From: Pseudomonas sp. v388
Lineage (GTDB): Bacteria > Pseudomonadota > Gammaproteobacteria > Pseudomonadales > Pseudomonadaceae
Direction of reading: 5' to 3'
NCBI RefSeq assembly: GCF_003935425.1
Contig: NZ_RHQN01000002.1
Span: 372,001-436,000, forward strand
DNA length: 64,000 nucleotides
The notes beneath the pieces are model-generated. The model saw nothing but the letters and a program-made list of their open reading frames with translations. It did not search any database and was not told the origin of the DNA. The position numbers were made by a program, and so were the translations under genes. Each line of letters starts with the position of its first letter. The stretch's first letter is position 1. Of this stretch, positions 36,813 to 45,403 are shown piece by piece.

Positions 36813-38177
36813 ATGTCAGCCTTCTTTGCCGAGCGTGCGCTACTTCCGGACGGCTGGGCCAGCGACGTGCGTCTGGAAGTCGATGCGCAGGGTACGTTGA
36901 CCCATGTCGACGCGAATGCGAGCCGGCAGGATGCCGAGATTCTCAACGGTCCGCTGTTGCCCGGCATGCCCAATCTCCATTCCCACGCATTCCAGCGGGC
37001 CATGGCCGGGTTGGCGGAAGTGGCGGGCAATCCCAATGACAGTTTCTGGACCTGGCGCGAGCTCATGTATCGCCTGGTCGGGCAGATCAGCCCGCAGCAG
37101 CTGGGCGCTATCGCCCGTCAGCTGTACATCGAGATGCTCAAGGGCGGCTATACATCGGTCGCGGAGTTTCACTACGTGCATCACGATCCGGCGGGCAATC
37201 CCTATGCCGATCCGACTGAGCTGGCGCTACAGATCAGCCAGGCCGCTCGCCAGGCGGGTATCGGCCTGACCCTGCTGCCGGTGCTCTACAGCCATTCCGG
37301 TTTCGGCGGACAGACACCCAACCACGGGCAGCGGCGGTTTATCCACAGCACGGACAGTTATCTGGATCTGCAGTCCAGGCTGCGGCCGCTGCTGGCGGCT
37401 GAAGCGGCTCAATACGTCGGGCTGTGCTTCCACTCGCTACGCGCCGTGACACCGGAGCAAATCAGTGAAGTGCTGGCCGCTGGCGATGCGCAATGCCCGG
37501 TGCATATTCACATCGCCGAGCAGCAGAAAGAGGTCGACGATTGCCTGAGCTGGAGCGGTCGGCGTCCGCTGCAATGGCTGTACGAAAATGCGCCGGTGGA
37601 CGAGCGCTGGTGCCTGGTTCATGCGACGCATGCCAGTGCAGACGAAGTCCAGCTCATGGCCCAGAGCGGTGCTGTCGCCGGCTTGTGCCTGACCACCGAG
37701 GCCAATCTGGGTGACGGGATTTTTCCGGCGGTGGATTACCTGGCTCAGGGCGGACGTTGGGGAATTGGCTCGGACAGTCATGTGTCGGTCAGCGTGGTCG
37801 AAGAACTGCGCTGGCTGGAATATGGGCAACGCCTGCGTGACCAGCGCCGCAACCGTCTGTATCGCAGCGATCAGCCGATGGTGGGCCGCACGCTGTACGA
37901 CGCGGCCTTGTCCGGCGGCGCCCAGGCGCTGGGTCAGCCGGTCGGCAAACTGGCGGTCGGGCAACGCGCGGACTGGCTGGTGCTCGACGGCAACGACCCG
38001 TATATCTCGACTGCAACCGGCGACGGCATACTCAACCGCTGGCTGTTCGCCGGCTCTGATCGACAGATCAAGGACGTGATGGTCAGCGGCCGCTGGGTCG
38101 TGCGTGATGGACGGCATGCCGAAGAAGAGCAGAGCGCCCAGGCGTTTGCCAAGGTGCTGCGCGAATTGCTCGGGTAA
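36813..38177 (+). CDS. hutF: Formimidoylglutamate deiminase
   Basis: A 454-residue zinc amidohydrolase that turns N-formimino-glutamate into N-formylglutamate plus ammonia. Its presence together with hutG shows the five-enzyme pathway. Metal ligands: His56 and His58 (LHSHAFQRAMAG), the His in HIHIAEQQKEV, LVHATHAS, and the Asp in GIGSDSHVSVSVVEELRWLEYGQRL. The N-terminus FFAERALLPDGWASDVRLEVD is typical. It is divergent from hutCD, behind the HutC operator. GAGG lies ten bases before the ATG. Confidence 0.96.
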   Translation: MSAFFAERALLPDGWASDVRLEVDAQGTLTHVDANASRQDAEILNGPLLPGMPNLHSHAFQRAMAGLAEVAGNPNDSFWTWRELMYRLVGQISPQQLGAIARQLYIEMLKGGYTSVAEFHYVHHDPAGNPYADPTELALQISQAARQAGIGLTLLPVLYSHSGFGGQTPNHGQRRFIHSTDSYLDLQSRLRPLLAAEAAQYVGLCFHSLRAVTPEQISEVLAAGDAQCPVHIHIAEQQKEVDDCLSWSGRRPLQWLYENAPVDERWCLVHATHASADEVQLMAQSGAVAGLCLTTEANLGDGIFPAVDYLAQGGRWGIGSDSHVSVSVVEELRWLEYGQRLRDQRRNRLYRSDQPMVGRTLYDAALSGGAQALGQPVGKLAVGQRADWLVLDGNDPYISTATGDGILNRWLFAGSDRQIKDVMVSGRWVVRDGRHAEEEQSAQAFAKVLRELLG

Positions 38178-38219
38178 CTGCGGCTAGCCCGGTCCGCTCC
38201 CACGGGTAGCGTGCATGGC

Positions 38220-38789
38220 CTATTTACCCATCTTCGAGTCCGCCTCGCGCCAGATCAAACGGCTGGTGTCGTAACCCTGCTGGCGGGCCTTGCCGAGCAT
38301 TTCCTGTTTGACCGACTCGCTGACTGTCGGCGTGCGGGACAGCAGCCACAGGTATTTGCGATTCGGATTGCCGACCACGGCGGTCTTGTAGCCTTCGCTG
38401 ACGTGCAGGATCCAGTAGTCGCCCTTGGTGAAGCCCGGCAGCAGGCGCGAGAACCAGTTGTCGAACTCGACCCACAGTTTGTCGGTCTTGCCGGGCACCT
38501 GCGGCGAGGCGGTGCCGATGGCTTCCTGCCACTCGCCTTCCATGGTCCGGCAGCGGTTGGTGACGGCGACGTTTCCGTCTCCCTTGATCTTGTAGTGGGC
38601 CTCTGACTGGGCGCAGTTGCGCTGGAAGAACATCGGCAAGCGCGCCAGTTCATACCAGGTGCCCTGGTATTGCTTGAGGTCGACGTTGTCCGCCGTGCGC
38701 GGTTCCAGGTTGTCGGCCGAGTGCGCGAAGCCAATGGCCAGGAAGCTGGCCAGAACGAAAATGCCGAAACGTAGCAGCAGCTTGATCAT
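38220..38789 (-). CDS. Lipocalin family protein (Blc-like)
   Basis: 189 residues. A Sec signal (LLLRFGIFVLASFLAIGFAHS) is cleaved before ADNLEPRT. There is no lipobox cysteine, so unlike E. coli Blc it should be periplasmic or secreted rather than lipid-anchored. The lipocalin first-strand motif is YQGTWYELARLPMFFQ; later parts are GDYWILHVSEGYKTAVVGNPNRKYLWLLSRTP and a C-terminal helix. It binds small hydrophobic ligands or lysophospholipids in the family. It starts two bases after the stop of the small lipoprotein gene, so the two are one unit. Confidence 0.9.
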   Translation of the reverse strand: MIKLLLRFGIFVLASFLAIGFAHSADNLEPRTADNVDLKQYQGTWYELARLPMFFQRNCAQSEAHYKIKGDGNVAVTNRCRTMEGEWQEAIGTASPQVPGKTDKLWVEFDNWFSRLLPGFTKGDYWILHVSEGYKTAVVGNPNRKYLWLLSRTPTVSESVKQEMLGKARQQGYDTSRLIWREADSKMGK

Positions 38790-38791
38790 GT

Positions 38792-39049
38792 TTATTTCAG
38801 ACCTTGACCCGAGAACATCAGCACCTTGTCACCGGCGTACTGCACGCTGATGAAGGATTTCTGGTCACCCCAGGTGCAGCTGGACATGCCCAGCGCGCCG
38901 GAACATTCGGTCGGGCTACCCAGCAGGTCTTCGACCTGAGCCTTGGGCATTCCGGCGGAGAGTTTCGAGTAATTTTCCTGATTGACCTTGCTGCAAGCGG
39001 CCAGCAGCACACAAAAAGACAATAACGCTAGAGAGCGCAACGACGGCAT
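38792..39049 (-). CDS. Small outer-envelope lipoprotein, BamE/OmlA-like fold
   Basis: 85 residues from the ATG at 39049. The signal peptide ends in the lipobox LLAAC (Cys19), so it is a lipoprotein. The mature part, NYSKLSAGMPKAQVEDLLGSP followed by a beta stretch, has the helix-loop pattern of BamE/OmlA-like domains. Two further cysteines (PTECSG and SSCTWG) may pair. GGAG nine bases upstream supports this start over a longer open frame. It is immediately followed by the lipocalin gene. Function is unknown. Confidence 0.8.
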   Translation of the reverse strand: MPSLRSLALLSFCVLLAACSKVNQENYSKLSAGMPKAQVEDLLGSPTECSGALGMSSCTWGDQKSFISVQYAGDKVLMFSGQGLK

Positions 39050-39182
39050 GGATGAAGCTCCTGGGCGGAAGGGGGCTGCGTCGCAACATCCGCCAAACGG
39101 GCAGACGCTGGCGCGATACCGCAAGCTTAGAAGAGAAAAAGGGGTTCTGGTTCCCGAGGGGAACGAGGAATTCTCGGCCGCG

Positions 39183-39785
39183 TCAGAAGCGTGAGCCGGG
39201 GCCTTTCAGGAATTCGATCTCTTCGTCAGTCGAAGGTCGGTCCAGAAATGCGTTGCGATGAGGGAAGCGCCCGAACCGGGCGATGATTGCCTGGTGACGT
39301 TGCGCGTAGTCGAGGCTTTGGGTGAAGTAGTCGCGGTCGGTAGCCGGCAGTAACGGCAGCAGGCTGCTGAAACAGGCGATGGCCTGGTCTTGCACGGCAA
39401 GGTCTTCGCAGTGTTCCAGCACCAGATAGATGAACGTGCGCTGCAACGGGTCCAGGTGTTGGTCGCGGCCCAGTTTGAGGCCATGACGGACCAATGCCTG
39501 AGCGCGCTGATCACCGGCAAAGGCTTTGCCGGTGTTGCGATGAACCATGCGCGGCAGCTGGTCGAGCAACAGCACCAGGGCCAGCCAGCCGTGCGGGTTT
39601 TCCGCCCATTCACGCAGACCGCCGGCCAGCGCCTGTTCCATCAGAGCACCGAAGCGTTCGCGAGCTTCGGTGTCGTTGGCCTTGCGCTTGCCGAACCACA
39701 GCTTCTCCTTGGCTTTCACCACTTCAGTGGGGGATTCGGCCGAGCCGAACCACCATTCAAGCAGCGGGAGCCAGGGAGCGAGCAT
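39183..39785 (-). CDS. DUF924 family protein
   Basis: A 200-residue all-helical cytosolic protein of the DUF924 family, which has a TPR-like fold. Marks are WWFGSAESP near the N-terminus, KLWFGKRKANDTEARERFG, GWLALVLLLDQLPRMVHRNTGKAFAGDQRA and HCEDLAVQDQA, with the C-terminal RFGRFPHRNAFLDRPSTDEEIEFL. No activity is established for the family. It lies three bases after the fbp stop on the same strand, so it is probably co-transcribed with fbp. Confidence 0.86.
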   Translation of the reverse strand: MLAPWLPLLEWWFGSAESPTEVVKAKEKLWFGKRKANDTEARERFGALMEQALAGGLREWAENPHGWLALVLLLDQLPRMVHRNTGKAFAGDQRAQALVRHGLKLGRDQHLDPLQRTFIYLVLEHCEDLAVQDQAIACFSSLLPLLPATDRDYFTQSLDYAQRHQAIIARFGRFPHRNAFLDRPSTDEEIEFLKGPGSRF

Positions 39786-39788
39786 GGC

Positions 39789-40799
39789 TTATTCCTTGTG
39801 GTAAGCCGTGGCGCGTTCGACTTCTTCCTTGGAACCCAGGAACACCGCCACGCGCTGGTGCAGGCCTTCAGGCTGGATGTCGAGAATGCGTTGATGGCCG
39901 TCGGTGGACGCGCCGCCGGCCTGCTCGACCAGGAACGACATCGGGTTGGCTTCGTACATCAGGCGCAGTTTGCCCGGCTTGGACGGCTCGCGGCTGTCGC
40001 GCGGGTACATGAACAGACCACCACGGGTCAGGATGCGATGCACATCGGCGACCATCGCGGCCACCCAGCGCATGTTGTAATTCTTTTTCAGCGGGCCTTC
40101 TTCACCGGCCAGCAGCTCGCCGACGTAGCGCTGTACCGGGGCTTCCCAGTGGCGCTGGTTGGACATGTTGATGGCGAATTCCTGAGTGGATTCCGGGATC
40201 TTGATGTCTTCGTGGGTCAGTACGAAGCTGCCCATCTCGCGGTCCAGGGTGAAACCTTTGACGCCGTCGCCCAGGGTCAGGACCAGCATGGTCTGCGGGC
40301 CATAGATGGCATAACCGGCAGCAACCTGCTCGGTGCCCGGCTGCAGGAAGGCGTTTTCGTTCAGCGCTTCGTTCTGGCTCAGGTATTCGTTCGGGCAACG
40401 CAGTACCGAGAAGATCGTGCCGACCGGCGCGTTGATGTCGATGTTCGACGAACCGTCCAGCGGGTCAAACACCAGCAGGTACGCGCCTTTTGGGTACTTG
40501 CCGGGAATCTGGTAGGCATTGTCCATTTCTTCGGAAGCCATGCCGGCCAGGTGACCGCCCCATTCGTTGGCTTCAAGCAGGATCTCGTTGGAGATGACGT
40601 CGAGCTTTTTCTGCACTTCGCCCTGCACGTTTTCGGTGCCCATGCTGCCGAGAACGCCGCCCAGTGCGCCCTTGGAGACCGCATGGCTGATTTCCTTGCA
40701 CGCTCGCGCCACCACTTCGATCAGGAAGCGCAGATCGGCAGGAGTGTTGTTGCTGCGGGTCTGCTCAATCAAATAGCGACTTAGTGTAACGCGGGACAT
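39789..40799 (-). CDS. fbp: Fructose-1,6-bisphosphatase class 1
   Basis: A 336-residue gluconeogenic enzyme hydrolysing fructose-1,6-bisphosphate to fructose-6-phosphate. The metal and phosphate site is [23 protein letters not shown]. Also present are [46 protein letters not shown] and [20 protein letters not shown]. Its length matches the bacterial class 1 form. ATG start. Pseudomonads lack phosphofructokinase in the usual glycolytic route and use this enzyme in hexose cycling and sugar-polymer supply. Confidence 0.96.
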   Translation of the reverse strand: MSRVTLSRYLIEQTRSNNTPADLRFLIEVVARACKEISHAVSKGALGGVLGSMGTENVQGEVQKKLDVISNEILLEANEWGGHLAGMASEEMDNAYQIPGKYPKGAYLLVFDPLDGSSNIDINAPVGTIFSVLRCPNEYLSQNEALNENAFLQPGTEQVAAGYAIYGPQTMLVLTLGDGVKGFTLDREMGSFVLTHEDIKIPESTQEFAINMSNQRHWEAPVQRYVGELLAGEEGPLKKNYNMRWVAAMVADVHRILTRGGLFMYPRDSREPSKPGKLRLMYEANPMSFLVEQAGGASTDGHQRILDIQPEGLHQRVAVFLGSKEEVERATAYHKE

Positions 40800-40946
40800 G
40801 GAGTGCTCCGAAAATGGGGTATGAGAAAAACCCGCGCAGTTTAGCGCGAGTGACGGCTGAATACTGCTATCAGACTGGCGCTGGGGCGATTGAGTTCACG
40901 ACCCGCCACAGCGTAGCTGCAAAAGGCACGCCCACAAGCGCTCTGG

Positions 40947-42344
40947 TCAACGCCTGGAGGCCGATGCCCGCCATGTAGTGAAGGCCATCCAGCCCAACAT
41001 CAACACGCCGATGACCAGCACCGCCCAGAGTCCGAGACGTTTCAGATCGGGACCTTGTGCTGCAACTGCCAGCGGCGCCGCCGCCATGTCGGCAACCGGC
41101 GCGGTGCTGGGCCGTGCCGTGCCCAGAGCGTTCAGCCGTTGGGGCACGAAGTCGGGAATCAGCGTGGTCAGCGGCAGATTGGCGGGTCTGGCCCGGGCAT
41201 TGCCCACCGCCAGTGTGAACGGCCCTTCGCCCCGAGCCAGGAACACCACTTGAGTCGCCTGCACAGCGACGCTCATGTCCGGCGCCTGCGCGCCCAGTCC
41301 GCCGCCGCGATCGTCTACCTCGAGTTTGAGCTGGCGAACTACCTGGCCGGAAAACCGGCCCGAAAGCTGGAGCTGATCCTGCACCGCATCGCTGCCGTTC
41401 TGGGTCAGGCGATACAGCAACCCGCTGCTGATCACCTGCCAGGGCTGCTGGTCATCGAGTCTTCCGTACAGGGTGGCCGGTGCCAGGCTGTTGGGCTGAG
41501 CGATGGTGATCTTTACCCGCTCCACCGGCAGGCCGACCGGCAACTGCCACAGGTATTCGTCAGGCTTCTCGGACTTGCCGGCAATCACTGGCGACCAGGT
41601 CAGCGGCAGGGCCGGGCTGTCGGTAGGCGCGCTGAGCAGATGCGCGGCAGTCAGGGTCGGCGCGTTGCTCGGTGCGCGCCATAACAGCCGCAGGTATCGG
41701 GCGCTGTGGCCCGGCAGACCGACTTCGCGCTGCTCGACAACCTCATCGGAAAACGACAGCCGCGCGACCTGGCCCTCACCCCACGAGTGCCAATGCTGCA
41801 AATCGTCGCTGGCCTCGATGGTGAAATGCTGGAAACCCTCGCGCTCGGTGTTCCAGTCGATCACCAACTGCTCCAACGGTGCATGGATCGCGCTGGTGTC
41901 CAGCAACCAGCCGCGCAGGATTTCTTCGCCGGCTTCGATGTCACTCTGTGGCTGGACTTCCAGCACGCTGCCGCTGGCCGAGCGCTCGATACGGATCACC
42001 GGCACCGCGTCACCGGCTTCGGCGGTGGTGTAGAGCGGGAACCACTTTACTGCCGTCGACGTCTGTTCCTGAGCCGGGACCTGCTGCGCCAGCGCATAGG
42101 CTTGTGCCTGACCTGCGGCGTTGAACACCCGGACGTCGCCCAGGTTGGAGTCGCGCGCATTGAGCTGCACGGCCAGCGGCAGTTCGATGCGATACCACGG
42201 ACCCTGGCCTTCGAGGGTCAACGGGGTCTGGCTGGCGAAGTCCGCGGGCTTGTCCTGAGCGTGGGCGATCATTCCCGAACACAGGACGGCACCCAGCACC
42301 GCGATCTTCAAGGTGAACGGACGGCTCAAGATCAGTTTCCTCAT
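40947..42344 (-). CDS. DUF3999 domain membrane-anchored protein
   Basis: 465 residues. An N-terminal Sec signal (TLKIAVLGAVLCSGMIAHA) is followed by a large periplasmic DUF3999 domain rich in beta strands (WYRIELPLAVQLNARDSNLGDVRVFNAAG, GHSARYLRLLWRA, which resembles a carbohydrate-binding jelly-roll). One C-terminal membrane span lies around LGLWAVLVIGVLMLGWMAF with a basic tail. The start overlaps the DUF2339 stop by four bases. The two families are regularly adjacent. The role is unknown; an envelope function is likely from topology. Confidence 0.83.
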   Translation of the reverse strand: MRKLILSRPFTLKIAVLGAVLCSGMIAHAQDKPADFASQTPLTLEGQGPWYRIELPLAVQLNARDSNLGDVRVFNAAGQAQAYALAQQVPAQEQTSTAVKWFPLYTTAEAGDAVPVIRIERSASGSVLEVQPQSDIEAGEEILRGWLLDTSAIHAPLEQLVIDWNTEREGFQHFTIEASDDLQHWHSWGEGQVARLSFSDEVVEQREVGLPGHSARYLRLLWRAPSNAPTLTAAHLLSAPTDSPALPLTWSPVIAGKSEKPDEYLWQLPVGLPVERVKITIAQPNSLAPATLYGRLDDQQPWQVISSGLLYRLTQNGSDAVQDQLQLSGRFSGQVVRQLKLEVDDRGGGLGAQAPDMSVAVQATQVVFLARGEGPFTLAVGNARARPANLPLTTLIPDFVPQRLNALGTARPSTAPVADMAAAPLAVAAQGPDLKRLGLWAVLVIGVLMLGWMAFTTWRASASRR

Positions 42345-45172
42345 GGCTGGCGCGGCTCTGCGGCAGAGGGCAGGTCGGGCTCATTGCGGACTTCTCTGTC
42401 CGACTGTTTCGGCGGTAATGGTGCGAAATATCCCACCACTAATAGCAGCATGCCAACACCTATAAACGAAACGATGCGCGCCATCGAGCCTCGGTCGCTC
42501 AGTTCGACGAAAAACAGCTTGGCGACCACCACGGCGATCAGTGCCGCACCGGCGATCCACATTTCGCGCCTGCGCCGCAGATGGCCGCCGATCATCAACG
42601 CCAGTGCCATCAGCGTCCAGACGATGGACAGTCCGGCCTGGACCTGCATCGACGCCAGCAGATGGTCGGCGTCCCAAGGCACATCGTTCCAGTGATGAGC
42701 GGTGCGCATCACCATGGCCGTGACCAGCACGAACAGCGAGGCACCCACGACCAGCTGCGCGCTGCGTTGTGCCACCGCTTCGCTGAAACCCAGTTGCGCC
42801 AGGTAGCGCTGCATCCACAGGCAGATGCCGGCCAACGCGAACAGCAGGCCGAGTTCCAGCGGGTTGAGCAACGGAACATAGGGCAGGGGCGCGGCGGCAC
42901 CGTCGCTAAAGATGTTCGCCAGCCAGAACCAGGCCAGCATCAGTACCGCCATGGGTGCGGCGGCCCACACTCGATATTCCCGAGGCTGGGCGGATATCGG
43001 CCATGGCCAGCTTCGCGGATGGGCCATCGCCAGCAGATACAGACTTGGCAGCAAGGCCCAGCCCAGCCAGCGCCAGGCATTGTGCTGCTCGGACAGCTGC
43101 ATCAGGCCCATGCGCAGTTCCAGCGCCAGCAGCGCAATCACCAGCCAGCAGCCCAGGATGTGGGCCAGGCCGCCAGCCATGCGCGGCAGCACAGGCGCCA
43201 GTTTGCGCAGGGTCAGCAGATGCACGGCGATGACCGCCAGCCAGCCCAGCCAGCCCCAGTGTTCGGCAGGGTGATAATCGAAACGCAACGAGCCGATCAG
43301 TAACAGACTGGCGACAGGCATCAATGCAGTACACAACACCGCCAGGTCCGGCCACTGCAAACGCAGGGCAACCGTGGCCCAGAGCGCGACGCTGACGGCA
43401 GCCGCGATCAGCAGCCATGTCGGCTGGAACACCTCGGGCACGAACAACAGCACGCTGCAGATCAGTGAAAAAGCCCACCACGCCGCGCCCCACGTGAGCA
43501 GCAACGCGGTTGCCAGCTTCGGGTCGAGCCGCGTCAGCCCGTTGAAACGGTGGATGCACCAGGCGCTGATCAGCGCGGCGATCGCCATGACCATGGGCGT
43601 CCAGTAATCGCCGTGGTCGAGCAACGCGCTGTAGGACAGGTCCAGCTGGTTGAGCAACGCCGCGCCTGCGCCGATCTGCAGCAAAAGGCCGAAGCCGCGT
43701 GCCAGCAAGCGCTCCTGGCGCATGCCCAGCCAGAACACCGCCGCGCCTTCGACGGCCCAGGCGCAAGTGGTCCATTGCGAACCCAGGCCCAGCGGAATCG
43801 CCAGGGTCGCGAACACCACGCCCAGCGCCAGACAGGTTTCCATCAGCAACGCGGCTTGACCGGGCGCACGCAGCGCCAGCAAACGGCCCAGCCCCAGGTA
43901 GATCGCGCCGAGCGCCAGGGCGCTGAACGCCGCGCCGAATTGCAGATGCTCCACCAGCGCATATTGCAGACCGAAACCCACGATGGGCGTGCCGAACAGC
44001 AACGTACCGTCGACGTAATCACCCTTGCGCAACTGTATGGCCGGGTCATCGGAGGCACTGCCGGTTTCCTGCAATTTGCGCCGGGCGAACATCAGGCCGA
44101 TGGCCAGATACATCAGGAAGAACAGGATCAGGAACGGTTCGGTGCTCCAGAACATTGCCGGCGTGTAGCTGTTGATGCCCCAGGCGAAGCCGATGCCGAA
44201 GGTGCCGAAGAAACCGATCAGGTTCAGCACGCGCCACGCCTTGAACCAGGCAATGGCGAAAATGCCCGCATTGAGCAGCGCGAAATAGCTGAACAGCGCG
44301 ACGTGGCTGCCTTGCCCGGTAGACGCGAGCAACGGCGCGGCGAAACCGCCCAGCGCGCCTGCGCACGCCAGGGCCAGCGCATTCTGGGTGACCGCCAGAA
44401 TCGTCGAAAAAGCGGTGATCGCAACCAGCAAGGTAAAGCCCATGGAGGGCTCGAGCAGCGGATGCAGCTTCATCGCCGCGAATACCGTCAAGTACAGTAC
44501 GCCGACACCGGCGCCCTGGACCATCAATGCATATTGGGGGTTGCGATGGCGCAGCCACCAGCCCAGGCCCAGCAGGCCCAGCGCGCAACCGGCAACAGCG
44601 GCATACCGCGCTTCGATCGGGAACACTATGCCTTCGGTGGCGTAGCGCAGCAGGAAGGCCAGGCCGAGAAACAGCAGCACGACGCCGACTCGCAACACCG
44701 TATTGCCGCCCAGCAGCCAGTTCCTGGCGCGGGTGATGGTGCTGTCGAACGGATTGGCCTGGGCGGCATCACGGGTATCGGGTGCCGGGCGCCAGGCGGA
44801 TTCGTCGGTCTTGGCGGGTAATGGTTGTTCGTCAGGCAAGTCCCAGATCAGCTCCGGGCCATCGGTGTGCGCCGCGACCACCACCGCGTCGGCGGGCAGC
44901 GGCGCAGGAGCCTGGGCAGGCTCGACAGGCTGGAAGTTCGAGACGGGCGGGAATTCGAGAAGCGTGAGCCGCTGTTGCAGCGATTCGACGGTTTTACGTG
45001 TGGTTTCCAGTTGCTGCGCTTGCTCGAACGAGCGTTTGCGCAACGAGTACAAGCGAACGCTCGCACAGACTGCCCAGCCGCAAGCCGCGCCAACGAGCAT
45101 GCCCTGCCACTCGTCGTAGCTCAGCGAATAGCCCAGCACGGCACCGCCCAACAGCAGACAAATCCATAGCAC
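42341..45172 (-). CDS. DUF2339 polytopic membrane protein
   Basis: 943 residues. After a first short hydrophobic segment comes a coiled-coil/polar part (SFEQAQQLETTRKTVESLQQRLTLLE) and a Pro/Ala-rich linker to about 140. About 20 or more membrane spans follow from NWLLGGNTVLRVGVVLLFLGLAFLLRYATEG onward to the C-terminus. This matches DUF2339 proteins, whose function is unknown. It is translationally coupled to the DUF3999 gene. The repeated spans suggest a transport, lipid or polymer-handling role, but nothing visible identifies a substrate. Confidence 0.85.
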   Translation of the reverse strand: MLWICLLLGGAVLGYSLSYDEWQGMLVGAACGWAVCASVRLYSLRKRSFEQAQQLETTRKTVESLQQRLTLLEFPPVSNFQPVEPAQAPAPLPADAVVVAAHTDGPELIWDLPDEQPLPAKTDESAWRPAPDTRDAAQANPFDSTITRARNWLLGGNTVLRVGVVLLFLGLAFLLRYATEGIVFPIEARYAAVAGCALGLLGLGWWLRHRNPQYALMVQGAGVGVLYLTVFAAMKLHPLLEPSMGFTLLVAITAFSTILAVTQNALALACAGALGGFAAPLLASTGQGSHVALFSYFALLNAGIFAIAWFKAWRVLNLIGFFGTFGIGFAWGINSYTPAMFWSTEPFLILFFLMYLAIGLMFARRKLQETGSASDDPAIQLRKGDYVDGTLLFGTPIVGFGLQYALVEHLQFGAAFSALALGAIYLGLGRLLALRAPGQAALLMETCLALGVVFATLAIPLGLGSQWTTCAWAVEGAAVFWLGMRQERLLARGFGLLLQIGAGAALLNQLDLSYSALLDHGDYWTPMVMAIAALISAWCIHRFNGLTRLDPKLATALLLTWGAAWWAFSLICSVLLFVPEVFQPTWLLIAAAVSVALWATVALRLQWPDLAVLCTALMPVASLLLIGSLRFDYHPAEHWGWLGWLAVIAVHLLTLRKLAPVLPRMAGGLAHILGCWLVIALLALELRMGLMQLSEQHNAWRWLGWALLPSLYLLAMAHPRSWPWPISAQPREYRVWAAAPMAVLMLAWFWLANIFSDGAAAPLPYVPLLNPLELGLLFALAGICLWMQRYLAQLGFSEAVAQRSAQLVVGASLFVLVTAMVMRTAHHWNDVPWDADHLLASMQVQAGLSIVWTLMALALMIGGHLRRRREMWIAGAALIAVVVAKLFFVELSDRGSMARIVSFIGVGMLLLVVGYFAPLPPKQSDREVRNEPDLPSAAEPRQP

Positions 45173-45272
45173 GCGACGACATCCTTTTCGATGTGTGAAG
45201 GTTTATCGCTGCGCAGTATATAGGGCGGGAGCTATTGGACATAGCTAACAAGGGGCTGGACGCGTTGACCTG

Positions 45273-45360
45273 TGGGAGGCAGCTTGCTCGCGACGACGGT
45301 ATTTCAATCGATGAATCACCTCAGGCCGTATCGGCCTCGTCGCCAGCAAGCTCCCTCCCA
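45273..45360. repeat. Inverted REP pair upstream of glgP end
   Basis: The left arm TGGGAGGCAGCTTGCTCGCG (from 45273) and right arm CGCCAGCAAGCTCCCTCCCA (45341-45360) are imperfect complements of about 20 bases, separated by about 48 bases. This two-REP arrangement (REPIN-like) lies in the 231-base gap between the DUF2339 start and the glgP stop. Confidence 0.65.
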
Positions 45361-45403
45361 TTGGGTCGCGGTGTGCCCGGAGTGTCAGTCCTGGCGGATC
45401 AAC

